Origin: Nitrospira sp.
GTDB taxonomy: Bacteria > Nitrospirota > Nitrospiria > Nitrospirales > Nitrospiraceae
Direction of reading: 5' to 3'
Length of the DNA stretch: 64,000 bases
Assembly (NCBI GenBank): GCA_030123625.1
Contig: CP126121.1
Coordinates: forward strand, 2,086,179 to 2,150,178
In this document: positions 7,698 to 16,671 of the stretch, piece after piece
How positions within the stretch are numbered: the first letter of the stretch is position 1
Layout: every line of letters starts with the position of its first letter
Notes under the pieces: model-generated
The model's database searches: none
What the model saw: only the letters and a program-made list of their open reading frames with translations
What the model was told of the DNA's origin: nothing
Translations under genes and position numbers: made by a program

Positions 7698-9068
7698 TAA
7701 TGGGATGGACTCCCCCATTTCGATACGATGGGCTCCACCGGAACGACGGTGCGAACCCACCACTACCAGAAGGAGGGAGTCCACATGATACAGATCACAC
7801 GCATGGGAATTGATGTGGCCAAGCATGTCTTCCAGCTCCACGGCGTCGATGGCCGAGGTCATACCGTGGTGCGCCGCCGCCTCGCGCGGACCCAGCTGTG
7901 CACGTTCTTCGCTCAGCTCCGACCTTGTCTCGTGGGAATCGAAGCCTGGGGCAGTGCGCATTACTGGGCGCGGGAGTTGCGGGCACTCGGCCATGACGTG
8001 CGGCTGATCGCACCCCAGTTCGTCGCGCCGTATCGGAAGAACGACAAGAATGATGGGAACGATGCCGAGGCCATCTGCGAAGCGGTCGGGCGGCCCCCCA
8101 TGCGGTTTGTGCCGGTCAAGGACGTGGGGCAGCAGGCGGTGTTGACCGTCCATCGGGCACGACAACTTCTGGTGGCGGAACGGACCGCCTTGGTCAACCA
8201 AACCCGCGGGTTGCTGGCCGAATACGGGCTCATCGTGTCCACCGGCGTTGGGAAGTTGCGGCATGCACTGCCCGAGCTGCTGGAGTCGCCAGCGCTGCCG
8301 GTGCTGGCTCGTGAAGTCTTCGCCGATCTGGCCGATCGCCTGCGGGCACTGGACGAGCGGATTATTACCTATGATCGTCGTGTGGCGCCGGTCGCTCGTC
8401 AGACGGAGCCCGCGCAGCGGCTGATGCAGGTCCCCGGCGTGGGACCGGTCACCGCCACAGCGCTGGTGGCCACAGTCGGCGATGCCTGCGCCTTCAAGAA
8501 CGGCCGTCAGTTTGCGGCGTGGCTGGGGTTGGTCCCCCGGCAACATTCCAGTGGCGGTACCCGGCGGCTGGGTCGAATCACTAAGCGGGGGGATGTGTAC
8601 CTCCGCACGTTGTTGATTCACGGCGCGCGCGCTGTCATGCGGCAGTTGACTCGGCGTGCCGATACCACGAGCCGCTGGGTCACAGCGCTCAAGGCCCGGC
8701 GCGGGTTCAATAAAGCGGTGGTCGCCCTGGCCGCCAAGCAGGCTCGCATCGTGTGGGCGTTGCTGGCCACGGGCCGACCCTATCAGTCTGCAGTCGCAGG
8801 CCCCTGAGCGGAAGCGAGGGAACGAGGGCTCGTCGGGATGACGGAGGGCGAGGCTCATGAGCTGATGGTATGACCGGTCGGACCGGCGCCGGGGAACCCT
8901 GCTAGCAGGACTGGCCATCACAGGCCGCTTTTCTGATGAGGACTCGGTGCGCGAATGTCCATCAGGGCCCGAACCCGAAGATGGGTTCACGAGGAGACCG
9001 AATATATGCGTGCAGTCAGACCTTCTTGCCATAACTCGTGACCTTGCATTGAAGGGGGAGTCCATATA
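7698..9068 (+). mobile_element. IS110-family element, IS1111 type, 1371 bp
   Basis: Sub-terminal inverted repeats ATGGACTCCCCC (7705-7716) and GGGGGAGTCCAT (9054-9065) lie 7 bp and 3 bp from the deduced ends, the spacing described for the IS1111 subgroup. There is no target duplication. Excision restores a perfect terminal repeat of the surrounding MITE-like element, which fixes the boundaries. The 260 bp downstream of the transposase is non-coding. Confidence 0.85.
7785..8807 (+). CDS. IS110-family (IS1111 group) DEDD transposase
   Basis: A 340-residue transposase. The N-terminal RuvC-like DEDD domain shows GIDVAKH (first Asp), GIEAWGSAHYWAREL (Glu) and KNDKNDGNDAEAICEA (last two Asp). The C-terminal Transposase_20 domain has PGVGPVTATALVA followed by FAAWLGLVPRQHSSGG with its conserved serine. 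The ATG at 7785 is preceded by AGGAGGGAG. Full length and undamaged, so possibly active. Confidence 0.95.
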   Translation: MIQITRMGIDVAKHVFQLHGVDGRGHTVVRRRLARTQLCTFFAQLRPCLVGIEAWGSAHYWARELRALGHDVRLIAPQFVAPYRKNDKNDGNDAEAICEAVGRPPMRFVPVKDVGQQAVLTVHRARQLLVAERTALVNQTRGLLAEYGLIVSTGVGKLRHALPELLESPALPVLAREVFADLADRLRALDERIITYDRRVAPVARQTEPAQRLMQVPGVGPVTATALVATVGDACAFKNGRQFAAWLGLVPRQHSSGGTRRLGRITKRGDVYLRTLLIHGARAVMRQLTRRADTTSRWVTALKARRGFNKAVVALAAKQARIVWALLATGRPYQSAVAGP

Positions 9069-9077
9069 AACAGCCTG

Positions 9078-10481
9078 CTAAGCAGCGGGATGAGCGAGCG
9101 GCAACACAACCGTGAAGGACGATCCCTGGCCAAGTTCGCTTTTGACTTCTACTCGGCCCTTGTGCAGATCGGCGATCCAGGAACAAATGGCGAGGCCGAG
9201 ACCCGTCCCTTTCTTTGTGTGCGCGCGGGCGACATCGGTACGGAAAAACCGCTGAAAAATCCGCTTGTGGTCAGCCGGGGCGATGCCGATCCCGTGGTCT
9301 GTGACCGACAGTCGAGCCTCTCGACCGTCATTCAACAGCGAAATCTCGACCTTTCCGCCCGGGTACGAATACTTCATCGCATTCTCGACCAGATTGAGCA
9401 GCAACTCGCGAAGCCGCAAGTCGTCGCCCTGCACAACCGCCGGCATAACCGTTCCCAGTACAACCTCGATATTTCGTTCTTGTCCGAGCAGGGTGGCCTG
9501 GCGATGAATATCTTCGACGAGAGACTCCATTGCAACGGGCAACGACTCCATTTTGACTTCCCCCATGTCGGCACGGGAAAGGAACAACAGTTCGTCGACG
9601 ATTCTGGTCATTCGATCAATTTCTTCCAAATTGCTCTCAAGCACCGACTTATAGTCTTCGACTGCACGAGGCCGCCGCAGAACCAAGTCCGTTTCGCCTT
9701 TCATCACCGTGAGAGGGGTCCGCAGCTCATGCGACGCGTCACTGGTAAATTGACGGATTTGGCGGAACGAGACATCCAGCCGGCCGATCATATTGTTGAA
9801 GATGGCGGCCAAGCGACCGATTTCGTCGTGAGCCGCCGGCATGCTGAGGCGCTGGCTGAGATCTCCCGCGGCAATGCGTTGTGCGGCAAGGGTGATCTTA
9901 TCGACAGGACGTAACGCTCGTCCCGCCAGAAACCATCCTCCGGCGAGAGAAACGGTCAGGGCGATCGGGATTGCCACCACAAGCAGAATCAGGAATCGAC
10001 GGAGGGTCTCGCCGACCGATTCCATCGACGTGCCTACTTGCACGATATACAAGAGATTGCCCCGATACATAATCGGCACGGAGATCAGCCGCAATGGAGG
10101 TTCATTGGGATATTTGGCTGACTCAAAAATGCTCTGTCCGGCAAACGCGGTATCGAGGGCGGTCCGGCTGAGCGGCACTTCATGCTGTTTAATGTTGGGA
10201 GAACGGATCGAGATGGTGCCTGAGGGGCTGAAGATCTGGAAAAACTTATCGATGCGCGTCAGTTCAGGAAATTGAGAGAGCAGTTCCTCTTCATTGATCA
10301 AAGGGAGAAACCCTCGGGCTTCGAGTGAACGCACAGCCGTAGTCGCCGTTTCTTCCAGGGATTGATCGACGGCATCACGCAAATTACGTGCGGTTATGGC
10401 GTACAGAACCACGGAGAAAATCATCAAGACCACGGCAAGGGCTGTCCCGTACCAAAGGGTCAGCCGAACACGCAAGGGCAT
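9078..10481 (-). CDS. Sensor histidine kinase, HAMP type
   Basis: A 467-residue membrane sensor kinase. It has a transmembrane segment at about residues 10-30, a periplasmic sensing domain to about 150, a second transmembrane segment at about 155-180, HAMP, then a HisKA domain with the phospho-acceptor in SHELRTPLTVMKGE (about residue 250). The HATPase domain has NLVENAMKYS, DHGIGI and GTGLGLAI boxes. It lies 97 nt after the response regulator gene in the same direction; that gap holds an inverted-repeat element. The signal sensed is unknown; it resembles heavy-metal/CusS-type kinases. Its stop codon touches the end of a MITE-like repeat. Confidence 0.92.
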   Translation of the reverse strand: MPLRVRLTLWYGTALAVVLMIFSVVLYAITARNLRDAVDQSLEETATTAVRSLEARGFLPLINEEELLSQFPELTRIDKFFQIFSPSGTISIRSPNIKQHEVPLSRTALDTAFAGQSIFESAKYPNEPPLRLISVPIMYRGNLLYIVQVGTSMESVGETLRRFLILLVVAIPIALTVSLAGGWFLAGRALRPVDKITLAAQRIAAGDLSQRLSMPAAHDEIGRLAAIFNNMIGRLDVSFRQIRQFTSDASHELRTPLTVMKGETDLVLRRPRAVEDYKSVLESNLEEIDRMTRIVDELLFLSRADMGEVKMESLPVAMESLVEDIHRQATLLGQERNIEVVLGTVMPAVVQGDDLRLRELLLNLVENAMKYSYPGGKVEISLLNDGREARLSVTDHGIGIAPADHKRIFQRFFRTDVARAHTKKGTGLGLAICSWIADLHKGRVEVKSELGQGSSFTVVLPLAHPAA

Positions 10482-10493
10482 GAAGACATTCCT

Positions 10494-10564
10494 GGGCTGA
10501 GGTTGAGGTTAAGGTTAAGGTTGAGCGCCGGTCCGGCTCTGCGCTGAGCCTCGACCCTCAGCCT
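10494..10564. repeat. Inverted GAGGTT/TAAGGT repeat between regulator and kinase
   Basis: One arm is a run of 6-bp units (GGCTGAGGTTGAGG followed by two TTAAGG units) and the other arm is CCTCGACCCTCAGCC, so the RNA can fold into a hairpin between the regulator and kinase cistrons. A related element lies at 56494-56568. Confidence 0.6.
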
Positions 10565-10578
10565 TCCAGCGAATCCCG

Positions 10579-11250
10579 CTAATCGGCCTTCAGCATATAC
10601 CCGCTACCGCGAATGGTATGGATCAATTTCTTGGTTCGGCCTCGATCGATTTTATTCCGAAGGTAATTGACATAGACATCAATGACGTTGGTGAAGGTAT
10701 CGAAGTCTTGATTCCACACGTGTTCGGAGATCATGGGTCTGGTGAGCACGCGACCGGTATGGCGCATCAAATATTCAAGCAACGCGTACTCTTTCAGCGT
10801 CAAATCGATGCGTTGTCCCCCTCGGGTTACGTCACGGGTCGCCGGGTTGAGAATCAGATCGTCCACTTGAAGGAGTCCCGGACTTTCGGATGCCCCACGT
10901 CGCAACAGGGCCCGAACACGCGCCAAGAGTTCATCGATCGCAAACGGTTTGGTCAGGTAATCGTCGGCACCGGCATCCAGTCCTTTGACCCGCTGATCGA
11001 TTTGGGATTGAGCCGAGAGGATCAACACCGGTGTGTGGATCCGTTCGCGGCGAATATTCTTCAATACATCCAAACCGGACATGGACGGCAACATCACGTC
11101 GACGACCAGGAGATCATAATTGATCGCCAGAGCCATCTCCAACCCCTTGGCTCCGTCCTCACAGAGATCGACGGCATAGCTTTCTTCTTCTAACGCTCGC
11201 TTAATAAAACAGCCGACTTTGGTTTCATCTTCTATGACAAGCACCCGCAT
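10579..11250 (-). CDS. OmpR-family response regulator
   Basis: A 223-residue regulator with a receiver domain and a winged-helix DNA-binding domain. The receiver contains acidic VIEDE, the phospho-acceptor in DLLVVDVMLPSMSGLD and the conserved Lys in DDYLTKPF. The effector shows LTLKEYALLEYLMRH and the C-terminal GSGYML. The ATG at 11250 has GGAG 5 nt upstream; a GTG two codons earlier is possible. It is the partner of the downstream kinase. The targets cannot be told from here. Confidence 0.93.
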   Translation of the reverse strand: MRVLVIEDETKVGCFIKRALEEESYAVDLCEDGAKGLEMALAINYDLLVVDVMLPSMSGLDVLKNIRRERIHTPVLILSAQSQIDQRVKGLDAGADDYLTKPFAIDELLARVRALLRRGASESPGLLQVDDLILNPATRDVTRGGQRIDLTLKEYALLEYLMRHTGRVLTRPMISEHVWNQDFDTFTNVIDVYVNYLRNKIDRGRTKKLIHTIRGSGYMLKAD

Positions 11251-11349
11251 ACACACTCCAACAAATGTTGAATGGCGCGTAATTATACCAGACCGATGGA
11301 TGTGAATCTTGCAGCGTACGGATACTTTCGATCGTTCACGAAGCCGTGA

Positions 11350-11940
11350 CTAGGTCGAATCGCCGGGGAAGGTCTGTTCCAGAGAGGTAATCATGGGCTT
11401 GCCGTCGCGGATATTGAGGACCAGCGTTTCTTCGCCTTCCGTCTTGAATTCACGATTGGCTTGCCGAAGCGTCTCTGTCGACTTGAAAGACACTTTCGCG
11501 CTCCGCTCATCCGAGGCCAACGAGACGGATGTATTCGTACGAGAAAAGTCATTGGCGCTGGGAAAGGCGAAACTCATGGCGAGAGTCTTCCGATATTCTT
11601 CCCGCGTCAGCAGAGCCATTTGTTGTTGGGGGCCATGTTTCAAATGTATGGTGATCGTCGCGTCGTAAGTCATATGGCGCATGACGCCGTCGACATCCTT
11701 TCGCCGAACAGCCTCGTCGAGTGCGTTGAGAAGAAGGTCGATCCCTTCCCGAGTCAGACGGACATCGGGCTGAAAAGGCTTCGACCGCGAATCTATGAGG
11801 CCCACGCCGGGCTTATTTGTCGGTAAATGGGGAGCCACAAGCTCCGTCACCGGACTCTGGTTCTTGAAAATCGCGTATCCCGCGTATCCGACGCCGACCA
11901 CGGTCATGAAAACAAGCACCATGACGACCGCCTTTACCAT
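11350..11940 (-). CDS. Membrane-anchored protein with NTF2-like domain, uncharacterised
   Basis: 196 residues with one N-terminal transmembrane helix (about residues 3-24). After a proline-rich linker, the region at about residues 65-190 has the alternating helix/strand pattern of the NTF2/SnoaL-like fold (LLNALDEAVRRKDVDGVMRHM then several beta strands). Such domains bind small ligands or peptides, but no catalytic residues are evident. It lies 99 bp upstream of the response regulator in the same direction, so it may belong to that operon. Function unknown. Confidence 0.65.
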   Translation of the reverse strand: MVKAVVMVLVFMTVVGVGYAGYAIFKNQSPVTELVAPHLPTNKPGVGLIDSRSKPFQPDVRLTREGIDLLLNALDEAVRRKDVDGVMRHMTYDATITIHLKHGPQQQMALLTREEYRKTLAMSFAFPSANDFSRTNTSVSLASDERSAKVSFKSTETLRQANREFKTEGEETLVLNIRDGKPMITSLEQTFPGDST

Positions 11941-12297
11941 GGAGAACCTCTGCGGTATTCCTTCTCTATTCTTTCATCGAGGCCGGCTTCGGGACAACTA
12001 TAGGTCAACTCTCCGAACTGAGGCATGAACTAACAATAGCGTGAATTATGCGAAAAGCAATCAAAGCCGGCTGCTGTGCAAGATGATATACGCCGCTGAG
12101 TACGTTCCGAATCCAAATGGTTGCTTCAGACAAGGTCTTCCCCGCAACCGAGCTCTTGTAACGACGACCATGAAATCATCTCCAAAACGCGAGTCCTGGT
12201 CTCTTGGAAAAAGAGCTGAGAGCGTGGTACGTTGCCTTATTGGCAGGGGTATGACGCAACCACCTCTGCGAAGCAACCAGAGGGGGTAGCCGGCTCC
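11941..12297. other. Intergenic region upstream of gcvP, no gene seen
   Basis: 357 bp between divergent genes. I searched for a glycine or TPP riboswitch and small genes and found none I can support. A short GCC-TTATT-GGC hairpin occurs at about 12234-12244. It must hold the promoters of gcvP and of the minus-strand gene. Confidence 0.5.
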
Positions 12298-15186
12298 ATG
12301 ACCACTCAGAATTGGCTCCAACCGACTGATGATTTTGTTCATCGACATCTGGGGCTCACAAAGGCCGATATTCAAGAAATGCTGGCCGTGTTGAGTCTCC
12401 CCTCGCTCGACACGTTGACCGATGCGGCCATTCCCCCCGACCTTCGTTTACGTCGATCCCTTGACCTTCCGGCCGGCGACGGCGAACAGGCCGTCCTGAC
12501 CCGCCTGAACAGCATCGCATCCCAAAATAAGGTCTATCGATCGCTGATCGGCATGGGATACTACGATTGCGTGACTCCGGGAGTAATTCAACGCAATATT
12601 CTAGAAAATCCGGCATGGTATACGCAATACACCCCATACCAAGCCGAGATCTCCCAAGGCCGCTTAGAAGCGCTCGTAAACTTCCAGACCATGGTGGCAG
12701 ACTTGACTGGTCTGCCGCTGGCCAATGCCTCGCTGCTGGATGAAGCGACCGCGGCAGCCGAAGCGATGGCGATGTGTTACACGATCGCCCGCAACGCAGG
12801 AGAGGAACGAAAGGAATTTTTTGTTTCGCGCGACTGCCATCCACAAACTTTGGCGGTGTTGCAGACCAGGGCCGAACCTCTGGGTCTTGTCATCAAGACC
12901 GGTCTTGCCTCGTCCGTTGATTATTCGCGTCCTCAGCTCTGCGGCATTCTGTTGCAGTACCCGGCTACGGACGGCTATGTGGGTGATTTCAGCGCATTGG
13001 CCGCGCAGGCTCATGAGGCCGGTGTTCGAGTGGCTGTTGCGACCGACCTTCTCGCCTTGACCTTGCTCCGCTCGCCCGGAGAATTCGGCGCTGATATCGC
13101 CGTTGGTTCGACACAACGGTTCGGTGTCCCGATCGGCTTCGGTGGACCCCATGCCGCGTTTCTCGCCACCAGAGAAGAGTACAAACGGCAGGTGCCGGGC
13201 CGCCTCGTCGGTATCTCAAAAGATGTGACCGGCAAACCGGCCATTAGGCTTTCACTTCAGACTCGGGAGCAACACATTCGACGGGAGAAGGCCACCAGCA
13301 ATATTTGTACGGCTCAAGTCTTGTTGGCCGTCATGGCCGCCATGTATACGGTGTACCATGGGCCGGACGGGCTGCGTCGGATCGCCGAACGTGTGCACGG
13401 TCTCACATTGCTGCTGGCTGAAGGTCTGCGTCGACTCGGATTCGATGTCCTACCGAAAGTCTTCTTCGATACGGTTCGTATACCATTATCCAAGGCCCAA
13501 GCGGATCAGATTGCGACGCGCGCGGATGCACAAAGAATCAATTTGCGACGCTATGAAGACGGCTCGATCGGCATCTCGCTCGACGAAGTCAGCTCCGAGG
13601 AGGAAGTCCAGCGCCTCCTGCACATCTTTGTCGGTCATGATCACCTGCCGTTCCACCTCTCCGATCTCGCTGCGGTCATCGATCTCAACTACTCTTCCAT
13701 CTTAGCTAGAACCAGTAAATACCTGACGCACGAGGTTTTCCATCGCTATCATTCCGAGCACGAGATGCTCCGCTATCTTCATAGGTTGCAAGCCAAAGAC
13801 CTGTCCCTTGTCCATTCGATGATCCCGCTGGGTTCCTGCACGATGAAACTCAATGCTACCGCTGAAATGCTGCCGGTGAGCTGGCCGGAGTTCGCTCACC
13901 TGCATCCTTTCGCGCCGGCTGAGCAAACGCTTGGCTATCGAACCTTGTTTGGACAGCTCGAATCATGGCTGGCAGAAATTGCCGGATTTTCGGCCTTCTC
14001 GCTTCAACCGAACGCGGGCTCTCAGGGAGAATATGCGGGTCTAATGGTAATCCGGGCCTATCATCGATCGAAGGGAGAAACACACCGAGACGTCTGCTTG
14101 ATTCCTGTATCGGCCCACGGCACGAACCCCGCCAGCGCCGCCATGGTCGGCATGGAGGTTGTCGTCGTCGCGTGCGATCGGAATGGAAATGTTGATATCG
14201 ACGATCTGGAGACCAAGGCCGCTCAGTATCGAGATCGATTGTCGGCTCTGATGCTCACGTATCCCTCCACCCACGGAGTATTTGAGGCAGGCGTCAGACG
14301 TATTTGTCAAATCGTCCATACCCATGGTGGTCAAGTCTATATCGACGGGGCCAACATGAATGCCATGGTGGGCCTTTGCCGTCTGGGCGACATCGGGGCC
14401 GATGTCTGCCATCTCAACCTCCATAAGACGTTTTGCATTCCCCATGGGGGTGGAGGACCTGGCGTGGGGCCGATCGGAGTGGCACGACATCTCGTGCCGT
14501 TTCTTCCTGGACATCCAGTGGTCCAGCTTGGTACGCCTCAAGCCATCGGTCCTGTCTCGGCGGCTCCGTTCGGCAGTCCGAGCATCCTTCCGATTTCCTG
14601 GGTGTACATTGCGTTGATGGGCCGTGACGGATTGACCAAAGCCACACAGGTGGCCATCCTCAATGCCAATTACATGGCCAAGCGGTTGGAAAAGCATTAC
14701 TCCATTTTGTACAAAGGAGACTCCGGACTGGTGGCTCATGAGTTCATCCTCGATCTACGTGAATTCAAGGAAAGTGCCGGCATCGAGGCGATGGATGTCG
14801 CCAAGCGATTGATGGACTACGGCTTCCATGCGCCGACCGTTTCATTCCCGGTGGTCGGCACGCTCATGATTGAACCGACCGAAAGTGAATCCAAGAGCGA
14901 ACTCGATCGGTTCTGCGAAGCCCTCATCCTCATCCGTGCCGAGATTCAAGAGATTGTCGACGGACGCCAACCGCGAACGAACAATGTGCTGAAGAATGCG
15001 CCTCATACCGCCGCGATCGTGACGGCCACGGAGTGGAATCGCCCCTATAGCCGGGAACAAGCGGTCTTTCCGGCCCCTTGGCTCAGAAGCAGCAAGTTCT
15101 GGCCGAGCGTCAGCCGCATCGATGAGGCCTACGGCGATCGCCATCTCATCTGCAGTTGTCCTCCCATGGAGAGCTATCAGCCCTAA
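12298..15186 (+). CDS. gcvP: Glycine dehydrogenase (decarboxylating), P-protein
   Basis: A 962-residue single-chain P-protein of the glycine cleavage system. It decarboxylates glycine and passes the aminomethyl group to the lipoyl H-protein. The PLP lysine is in [19 protein letters not shown] (K710), next to the glycine-rich loop. Both halves of the fused alpha2-type chain are complete, matching the usual 950-970 residues. The start [19 protein letters not shown] at 12298 aligns with family N-termini. gcvH and gcvT are not adjacent here. In autotrophic Nitrospira it can serve glycine/one-carbon flow in either direction. Confidence 0.95.
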   Translation: MTTQNWLQPTDDFVHRHLGLTKADIQEMLAVLSLPSLDTLTDAAIPPDLRLRRSLDLPAGDGEQAVLTRLNSIASQNKVYRSLIGMGYYDCVTPGVIQRNILENPAWYTQYTPYQAEISQGRLEALVNFQTMVADLTGLPLANASLLDEATAAAEAMAMCYTIARNAGEERKEFFVSRDCHPQTLAVLQTRAEPLGLVIKTGLASSVDYSRPQLCGILLQYPATDGYVGDFSALAAQAHEAGVRVAVATDLLALTLLRSPGEFGADIAVGSTQRFGVPIGFGGPHAAFLATREEYKRQVPGRLVGISKDVTGKPAIRLSLQTREQHIRREKATSNICTAQVLLAVMAAMYTVYHGPDGLRRIAERVHGLTLLLAEGLRRLGFDVLPKVFFDTVRIPLSKAQADQIATRADAQRINLRRYEDGSIGISLDEVSSEEEVQRLLHIFVGHDHLPFHLSDLAAVIDLNYSSILARTSKYLTHEVFHRYHSEHEMLRYLHRLQAKDLSLVHSMIPLGSCTMKLNATAEMLPVSWPEFAHLHPFAPAEQTLGYRTLFGQLESWLAEIAGFSAFSLQPNAGSQGEYAGLMVIRAYHRSKGETHRDVCLIPVSAHGTNPASAAMVGMEVVVVACDRNGNVDIDDLETKAAQYRDRLSALMLTYPSTHGVFEAGVRRICQIVHTHGGQVYIDGANMNAMVGLCRLGDIGADVCHLNLHKTFCIPHGGGGPGVGPIGVARHLVPFLPGHPVVQLGTPQAIGPVSAAPFGSPSILPISWVYIALMGRDGLTKATQVAILNANYMAKRLEKHYSILYKGDSGLVAHEFILDLREFKESAGIEAMDVAKRLMDYGFHAPTVSFPVVGTLMIEPTESESKSELDRFCEALILIRAEIQEIVDGRQPRTNNVLKNAPHTAAIVTATEWNRPYSREQAVFPAPWLRSSKFWPSVSRIDEAYGDRHLICSCPPMESYQP

Positions 15187-15304
15187 CAGGATCGTCTCCT
15201 TTATTGCTGCTGTCCCTGAGTCCGCTGGAATGGTCCGATCACTCCTTGCCTACCTTTCTGGCAAACAGTAGAGTAAAGCTGTCAGCTCTGACCCGGAGGT
15301 TCGT

Positions 15305-16624
15305 ATGAACGATGTTGGACGTCGCGGCTTTCTGGTGCGTACGGGTTTGGCCTTGAGTGCAGCGGTGCTGGCAGGTGCGTACGACCCAACTTTTGCCGAT
15401 CAGCAGTCCCCGCAGAGCCGGTTCAAGAATTGGGATGATTTGCGGGCGCAGTTCCTTCTATCTCCGCAGCTCATCCATCTCGCGGCGTTTTTTCTCGCGT
15501 CCCATCCTACACCGGTGCGTGAAGCAATCGAACGACATCGCGCTGGTCTTGATGCCGATCCCATCGGCTATTGGCAAGAGCACGAAGAAAAACAAGAAGC
15601 GAAGGTCCTTCGTGCCGCGGCCGACTATCTGAGCGTTGAACCAACCGATATCGCCTTGACCGACAGCACGACCATGGGTTTGGGGTTGCTCTATGGGGGA
15701 TTGGCACTTCGCAAGGGACAGGAAATTCTGACAACGACACACGACCATTATTCGACGGAGATTTCTTTGCGCCTTCGTGCCGAACGCACGGGTGCCTCCG
15801 TGCGGCAGATCACCCTCTACCGTTCACTCAAAACAATGTCCCGTGACGAGATCGTCGATTCTCTGCGAAAAGGTGTCACCCCCGCAACACGCATTGTGGC
15901 CGTCACCTGGGTTCATTCCAGCACGGGGCTTAAGCTGCCGATTCAGGAGATGGCTCAGGCCATTCAATCCATCAATCGCTCACGAGGTGAGCAGGATCAT
16001 GTCATCTTCTGTGTGGATGGAGTTCACGCGTTGGGAGTCGAAGATTTCCGACTGAGGGAGCTCGGCTGCGACTTTCTGATCGCCGGAACCCACAAATGGA
16101 TGTTCGGGCCACGTGGAACCGGTCTTGTCTGGGGCAGTCCAAAAGCCTGGCCGATCGCACAGGCGATCATTCCGACTTTTAACTCTCGCGCTTTCGATCA
16201 ATGGATAGAGCACGGTTCGTCGGGCAATCTGCCCCAGTCTATTTACATGACGCCGGGCGGATTCCATTCCTTCGAACATCGATGGGCACTCGATGAAGCG
16301 TTCAAGCTCCATCAGGCGATCGGAAAATCCAGAGTGACGCAGCGCATCTTTGAATTGAACCAACAGCTCAAGCAAGGCTTGACGGCCATGCCGCACGTCA
16401 CTCTGCACACACCGGTATCGCAGGATCTTTCGGCCGGGATCGTCTGTTTCGAGGTGGGTGGGATGACTCCCCGTCAGATCGTTGAGAAGCTCCGCCAACG
16501 CGGCATTGTCGGCAGCGTGACGCCGTACGCGACGCAGTATGCCAGACTCGCACCGAGCCTCCTGAATTCACCGCAGGACATCGAAACAACTTTGGGAGAG
16601 ATCCGAAATCTTCGTTCCTCGTAA
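15305..16624 (+). CDS. Tat-exported class V aminotransferase-like PLP enzyme
   Basis: 439 residues. The N-terminus NDVGRRGFLVRTG, followed by a hydrophobic stretch and an alanine-rich cleavage region, is a twin-arginine signal. The rest has the fold of class V aminotransferases (isopenicillin N epimerase or cysteine desulfurase-like), with the PLP lysine in GTHKWMFGPRG (K264) and FCVDGVHALG as the PLP-ring Asp/His region. Tat export fits a cofactor-loaded enzyme folded before transport to the periplasm. The substrate cannot be told. It is 118 bp downstream of gcvP and could be cotranscribed. Confidence 0.85.
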   Translation: MNDVGRRGFLVRTGLALSAAVLAGAYDPTFADQQSPQSRFKNWDDLRAQFLLSPQLIHLAAFFLASHPTPVREAIERHRAGLDADPIGYWQEHEEKQEAKVLRAAADYLSVEPTDIALTDSTTMGLGLLYGGLALRKGQEILTTTHDHYSTEISLRLRAERTGASVRQITLYRSLKTMSRDEIVDSLRKGVTPATRIVAVTWVHSSTGLKLPIQEMAQAIQSINRSRGEQDHVIFCVDGVHALGVEDFRLRELGCDFLIAGTHKWMFGPRGTGLVWGSPKAWPIAQAIIPTFNSRAFDQWIEHGSSGNLPQSIYMTPGGFHSFEHRWALDEAFKLHQAIGKSRVTQRIFELNQQLKQGLTAMPHVTLHTPVSQDLSAGIVCFEVGGMTPRQIVEKLRQRGIVGSVTPYATQYARLAPSLLNSPQDIETTLGEIRNLRSS

Positions 16625-16671
16625 ATAGGAGCTGTCAGGCACAAGTTCCGTAATAGAGGAAGGGATTCGCT

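Noticed and set aside
7629-9065. 478-codon frame antisense to the IS110-family transposase
   Set aside because: Composition is that of the complementary strand of a GC-rich gene; no domain recognised.
12180-12297. Possible TPP or glycine riboswitch before gcvP (CTGAGAG and GGGG stretches)
   Set aside because: The conserved helices and the second domain cannot be found; only isolated short matches exist.
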